Below, in pieces: positions 6,599-11,148 of a stretch of DNA of 11,148 nt; the stretch's first letter is position 1; each line of letters begins with the position of its first letter. A program made the position numbers and the translations under genes. Where the stretch lies: contig CALVCY010000129.1 in assembly GCA_944326175.1 (NCBI GenBank), positions 1-11,148 on the forward strand, read 5' to 3'. Below the pieces are notes generated by a model that did not search any database, was not told where the DNA came from, and saw only the letters and a program-made list of their open reading frames with translations. The DNA is from an uncultured Erysipelotrichaceae bacterium. Lineage in GTDB: Bacteria; Bacillota_I; Bacilli_A; Erysipelotrichales; Erysipelotrichaceae.

Positions 6599-7906
6599 AT
6601 GGATAAGTTTACTGCGATTTTGGAGAAGTATCTTGTTCCGTTAGCCAACAAGTTATCCTCCAATCGCTATCTGGGTGCTATTTCGACTGGTTTTTCATAT
6701 CTGTTACCGATCACAATGATCGGCGCCATCTTCACATTATTGGCAAACCTGCAAATCGCACCATATCAGAGCTTTATAACCGCTATTCATCTTAAACAAA
6801 TCTTGGCATTTGCACCAACGGTGACCACAGATATGCTGGCTGTTTATGCCGCATTTTTGATTGGGAAAGCGTGTGCCGAGAAACTTGGCTTGGAAAAAGA
6901 TTCGACCATTGCTGGTGCATTGACGTTGTTTGTATTCTTTTTGATGATTCCATTGGGCGTCAGTGGTACAGCCACAGAAAGTGGTGAAACAGTCAGTATT
7001 GCGGCCGCATTATCTACAAGTTATCTGGGTGCTGCCGGTTTGTTTAGTGCCATGATTTTGGGTATGGTCGTACCAACCATTTATAATCTGTTTATCAAGC
7101 GCGGTATCGTGATCAAAATGCCGCCTCAGGTTCCACCGACCATTTCTAAGTCCTTTTCAGCATTGATTCCTGGTTTCGCCATTGCGTTGATCTTCTGTCT
7201 GGTTCGCTTTGGATTTGCAATGACATCCTGGGGTGACTTCAATACATTCATCTATACGCTATTACGCTTACCATTGCAAAGCCTTGGTGCCAGTCCATTC
7301 ACATTCATCGTCTTTATCATCATCTGTTCCACGATGTGGTTCTTCGGTTTGCATGGTGGCATGATCGTGATGCCGTTTTTAAACATGCTGTATACCACAG
7401 CGGGTCTTGAAAACCTGGAAGCGTATGCTGCCGGTACAGCGTTACCCAACATCATTACACAGCCTTCATGGAGCTTGTTCGCTTCACTGGGTGGAGCCGG
7501 TGGAACATTGGGGTTGTGTGTGATCATGTTCTTCTTTGCCAAAAGCGCACGGTATAAAACATTGGGCAAATTGGCTTTACCCAGTGGATTGTGCGGTATC
7601 AATGAACCGATCACCTTCGGTTTGCCGATGGTATTGAATACGATCATGATCATTCCTTTGATCTTGACACCGATCACGACTTTCCTGTTGTCCTATTTGA
7701 CCATGAGTATTGGTTTGGTACCGTATCCAAATGGTGTATCCGTTCCATTGGGGACGCCGGTGATTTTCTCGGGATTTATTGCCGTTGGATGGCAGGCAGC
7801 CATTTTGCAGATTGTATTGATCCTGATCCAAATGGCCATCTATTATCCGTTCTTCCGTGTTTTAGACAAGCAAGCATTGGCTGAAGAACAAATAAGTTCA
7901 AATTAA
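6599..7906 (+). CDS. PTS EIIC, lactose/cellobiose family
   Basis: Membrane subunit of a phosphotransferase system that imports a sugar, often a beta-linked disaccharide or glycoside, and phosphorylates it during entry. The 435-residue protein has the CelB/ChbC start (LEKYLVPLANKLSSNRYLGA), about ten hydrophobic segments, and the two active-site residues His252 (FGLHGG) and Glu336 (GINEPITFG), which match the key His and Glu known for ChbC. The start is fixed by GGAG at 6588-6591. EIIA and EIIB genes are absent from the window, so it must share components encoded elsewhere. The cotranscribed sulfatase and GH1 genes suggest a sulfated beta-glycoside, though the substrate is not readable from EIIC. 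Regulation is probably by the divergent RpiR protein and by CcpA. Confidence 0.93.
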   Translation: MDKFTAILEKYLVPLANKLSSNRYLGAISTGFSYLLPITMIGAIFTLLANLQIAPYQSFITAIHLKQILAFAPTVTTDMLAVYAAFLIGKACAEKLGLEKDSTIAGALTLFVFFLMIPLGVSGTATESGETVSIAAALSTSYLGAAGLFSAMILGMVVPTIYNLFIKRGIVIKMPPQVPPTISKSFSALIPGFAIALIFCLVRFGFAMTSWGDFNTFIYTLLRLPLQSLGASPFTFIVFIIICSTMWFFGLHGGMIVMPFLNMLYTTAGLENLEAYAAGTALPNIITQPSWSLFASLGGAGGTLGLCVIMFFFAKSARYKTLGKLALPSGLCGINEPITFGLPMVLNTIMIIPLILTPITTFLLSYLTMSIGLVPYPNGVSVPLGTPVIFSGFIAVGWQAAILQIVLILIQMAIYYPFFRVLDKQALAEEQISSN

Positions 7907-7911
7907 GCCAT

Positions 7912-7941
7912 ACGAAAGGACAGCACGTGCTGTCCTTTCGT
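7912..7941. repeat. 30-bp perfect palindrome between the EIIC and sulfatase genes
   Basis: The DNA is exactly self-complementary over 30 bp and starts 6 nt after the EIIC stop. In RNA it would form a hairpin of about 13 bp with a 4-nt loop. No T-run follows (next bases TGATAATA), so it is not a standard terminator. It may block 3' decay of EIIC mRNA or partially reduce expression of the downstream genes. No convincing promoter is seen between it and the sulfatase gene at 8016. Confidence 0.75.
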
Positions 7942-8015
7942 TGATAATATTGAATATAAGATGGCCAGATAGAGTCTTCAGATAAATTTCATGATATAAG
8001 GAGGAAAGGAACTAT

Positions 8016-9503
8016 ATGTGTGATAAACCCAATATCGTCTATTTTGTTGCTGACCAAATGCGTGCGGATTCTTTGGCTCATTTAGGTAATCCGGCTTCAG
8101 TGACTCCGAACCTGGATCGAATCGTCAACGAAGGAGTATCGTTTGAAAATGCCTATTGTCAAAATCCGGTCTGTGTACCAAGCCGCTGCAGTTTCTTAAC
8201 CGGATTATATCCCCATACGACCGGACATCGGACGATGCATTTTTTACAGAATGAAGATGAACCGAATTTTCTGCGTACGATGAAGAATATCGGTTATGAA
8301 GTGATTTGGATCGGTCGGAATGATATCGTTCCCGGAAATCGCAGCAAAGAGCCATATTGTGATGAGTATTATGATGGAATCCATACGGAAGATACGAAAA
8401 GTGTCGTTCATGATAAACCATGGACCAGTGGCTTCAAAGTTAAGGAAGATGTGGATACCAGTGTTCCCGGTTATTACTCCCACTATGTCGGAAAAATCAG
8501 TGAAGAACAGGCACGCAAACCTGGAGTCGGCGGCAATGACTGGCAGTGTGTGAAAAGTGCACTGGAATATATCGAGCGCAAGGCAAAACAACCGGATTCG
8601 AAACCATTTTTCCTGTATATCACATTGACATTCCCGCATCCGCCTTATGGATGTGAGGAACCATGGTACAGCATGATCGATCGATCCAAAGTACCTGATC
8701 CGCGTCCCAGTGCTCTGGAATTGGATAAACCCAGTATGCTTAAAGGAATTGCTACCAAGCAGAATCTGAAAATCTGGGGTGAAGACAACATGCGGAATTT
8801 GCGTGCTACCTATCTTGGCATGGTTGCGCGATTCGACCATCAATTCGGTATGTTGCGCGATAAATTGAAGGAATGCGGTTTCTATGATGATTCCAGTATT
8901 TTCGTTTTCAGTGACCATGGAGATTATACAGGGGATTACGGTATTGTGGAAAAAGTTCAGAACTGTTTTGACAATCCGGTCGTCAATGTGCCGTTGTTGG
9001 TCAAACCAGCCAAGCAGTTTGCTGTGAAACCGCGTGTGAGCAAAGCCTTAGTAGAATTGGTTGACTTGTGCGAAACGGTGTGCGATATGTGTGGTGTTCA
9101 AACGGAGTATGTTCAGTTTGGTAAAAGTTTATTACCGACCTTGGCGGGGAACGAAACGCATAAGGATGCTGTCTTCAGTGAAGGTGGACGGATCCATGGT
9201 GAAACCTGGGCAATGGAGAAGGGGCATAAACCGGCATCTCCTTATTGGCCACGCCTAAGCACGCAGGAAAGCGAAGGACCGGAACATACCAAAGCCGTGA
9301 TGTGCCGAATGGGCAATATCAAGTATGTTTATCGGCTTTATGAAAAAGATGAACTCTATGATCTGGACAAAGATCCATTGGAATTGGATAATCGGGTCGA
9401 TGATCCACAATATGCTGATATACTCACCAATATGAAATTGCGCATGCTGCAATTTATGGTTGAAACCGGCGATATCGTGCCGGATCGCAAGGATATCCGT
9501 TAA
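8016..9503 (+). CDS. Cytoplasmic formylglycine-type (S1) sulfatase
   Basis: Predicted to hydrolyse a sulfate ester on a sugar or related small molecule. The 495-residue protein has the type I sulfatase layout: metal-binding Asp13-Gln14 near the N-terminus (YFVADQMRADS) and the signature CVPSRCSFLTGLYP, in which Cys53 would become formylglycine and Arg57 is the conserved partner. Further on are His208 (FPHPPY) and Asp300-His301 (FSDHGD), and the usual C-terminal strand segment YRLYEKDELYDLDKDP. No signal peptide is present, so it should act inside the cell, unlike most glycan sulfatases of gut Bacteroidota. It needs a maturase (FGE or anaerobic radical-SAM type), not encoded here. An AAGGAGG SD lies at 7998-8004, and the gene is 15 nt before the GH1 gene. 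The exact substrate and subfamily are unknown. Confidence 0.92.
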   Translation: MCDKPNIVYFVADQMRADSLAHLGNPASVTPNLDRIVNEGVSFENAYCQNPVCVPSRCSFLTGLYPHTTGHRTMHFLQNEDEPNFLRTMKNIGYEVIWIGRNDIVPGNRSKEPYCDEYYDGIHTEDTKSVVHDKPWTSGFKVKEDVDTSVPGYYSHYVGKISEEQARKPGVGGNDWQCVKSALEYIERKAKQPDSKPFFLYITLTFPHPPYGCEEPWYSMIDRSKVPDPRPSALELDKPSMLKGIATKQNLKIWGEDNMRNLRATYLGMVARFDHQFGMLRDKLKECGFYDDSSIFVFSDHGDYTGDYGIVEKVQNCFDNPVVNVPLLVKPAKQFAVKPRVSKALVELVDLCETVCDMCGVQTEYVQFGKSLLPTLAGNETHKDAVFSEGGRIHGETWAMEKGHKPASPYWPRLSTQESEGPEHTKAVMCRMGNIKYVYRLYEKDELYDLDKDPLELDNRVDDPQYADILTNMKLRMLQFMVETGDIVPDRKDIR

Positions 9504-9506
9504 TAA

Positions 9507-10949
<1,443 letters not shown>

Positions 10950-11007
10950 AATCGAAGCAAAATTCGCTTGATTGTTCCAAAATGGTCGATCGTGTGATCA
11001 TAATGCT

Positions 11008-11038
11008 CAAAACCCGCATGAACTGTGCGGGTTTTGTT
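11008..11038 (+). terminator. Terminator of the PTS-sulfatase-GH1 operon
   Basis: An 11-bp perfect stem (11008-11018 with 11026-11036) has a 7-nt loop. The T-rich part (TTTTGTT) lies at the end of the 3' arm, and the stretch 10950-11007 upstream of it holds no gene. Confidence 0.8.
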
Positions 11039-11047
11039 AAAAAATCA

Positions 11048-11076
11048 TTGACGTTGACGATGGTTTTTCATATCAT
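11048..11076 (+). promoter_or_regulatory. Promoter of the resumed ribosomal unit (rplM)
   Basis: -35 TTGACG (11048-11053), a 17-bp spacer and -10 TATCAT (11071-11076). The expected start is near G11083, just before the structured leader. A second TTGACG (11054-11059) has no matching -10 at 17 bp. Confidence 0.7.
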
Positions 11077-11082
11077 TTATTG

Positions 11083-11135
11083 GCACCTAACCGTAGGTAG
11101 CCCGGTAAACTACGTATGGGTATAGGAGGAAAATC
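11083..11135 (+). ncRNA. Probable ribosomal protein L13 leader
   Basis: A leader of about 53 nt can fold into adjacent hairpins: ACCTA (11085-11089) with TAGGT (11094-11098), and GTAG (11097-11100) with CTAC (11110-11113). CCTA (11086-11089) can instead pair with TAGG at 11123-11126, which overlaps the AGGAGG Shine-Dalgarno, so a switch that hides the SD is possible. L13 leaders are known upstream of rplM in Bacillota. The assignment is by position, length and foldability, not by a covariance search. Confidence 0.5.
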
Positions 11136-11148
11136 ATGCGTCAAACAA
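11136..11148 (+). CDS. rplM: Start of a gene, probably ribosomal protein L13 (3' end outside window)
   Basis: Only four codons (MRQT) and one base are visible after a good SD (AGGAGG at 11124-11129). MRQT is a common start of Bacillota L13. The order truA-rplM-rpsI is standard, and a strong promoter with a structured leader precedes it. The identity is inferred from context, not from enough protein sequence. Confidence 0.6.

Noticed and set aside
7992..8000. Extended -10-like TGaTATAAG before the sulfatase gene
   Set aside because: No -35 is found at 16-18 bp, and the hexamer overlaps the SD, so a transcript starting there would lose its ribosome-binding site.
8244..8918. Minus-strand open frame (224 codons) inside the sulfatase gene
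   Set aside because: It is fully antisense to a well-supported coding sequence, has no family features and shows low-complexity runs of Ile and Phe.
10950..10973. Imperfect hairpin just after the GH1 stop
   Set aside because: The stem has a bulged base and no T-run; the perfect hairpin at 11008-11036 is the better terminator.

Overview
The window looks chromosomal and comes from a low-to-mid GC Gram-positive bacterium (Bacillota). The gene order rpoA-rplQ-ecfA1-ecfA2-ecfT-truA-(rplM) is the end of the large ribosomal-protein cluster of that phylum. Strong AAGGAGG-type Shine-Dalgarno (SD) sites, a perfect CcpA-type cre site, an RpiR/PTS pair and a probable L13 leader RNA fit the same origin. 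A gut or host-associated Erysipelotrichia-like organism is a guess from gene style, not a demonstrated identity.

Layout: the 3' part of rpoA (1-633) and rplQ (655-1014) end at a strong terminator (1031-1066). A promoter is superimposed on that terminator and drives a GH43-like lipoprotein gene (1079-2338). The ECF vitamin-transporter module ecfA1-ecfA2-ecfT follows, with truA, as a tightly overlapping unit (2379-5609) ending in a bidirectional terminator. Then comes an inserted carbohydrate cassette. An rpiR-family regulator (minus strand, 5662-6435) is divergent from a Lac-family PTS EIIC gene (6599-7906), a formylglycine-type sulfatase gene (8016-9503) and a GH1 6-phospho-beta-glycosidase gene (9519-10949). 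After a terminator, the ribosomal block seems to resume with a promoter, a structured leader and the first codons of what is probably rplM (from 11136).

How the genes may work together: EIIC would import and phosphorylate a beta-glycoside, the leaderless-secretion sulfatase (no signal peptide) would remove a sulfate ester in the cytoplasm, and the GH1 enzyme would split the phosphorylated glycoside. RpiR and CcpA are the likely controllers, through an array of TTGAAAT half-sites and a cre site between rpiR and the EIIC gene. The surface GH43-like protein may act on plant or host glycans outside the cell, but no direct link to the cassette is visible.

The most notable signals are: (1) a PTS-sulfatase-GH1 cassette that suggests a route for a sulfated beta-glycoside; (2) three genes without SD sites (lipoprotein, ecfA1, rpiR), each with a -10-like hexamer ending exactly 7 nt before the ATG, which predicts leaderless mRNAs; (3) a promoter whose -35 sits in the loop of the rplQ terminator and whose -10 abuts its U-tract; (4) a 30-bp perfect palindrome without a T-tract between the EIIC and sulfatase genes.
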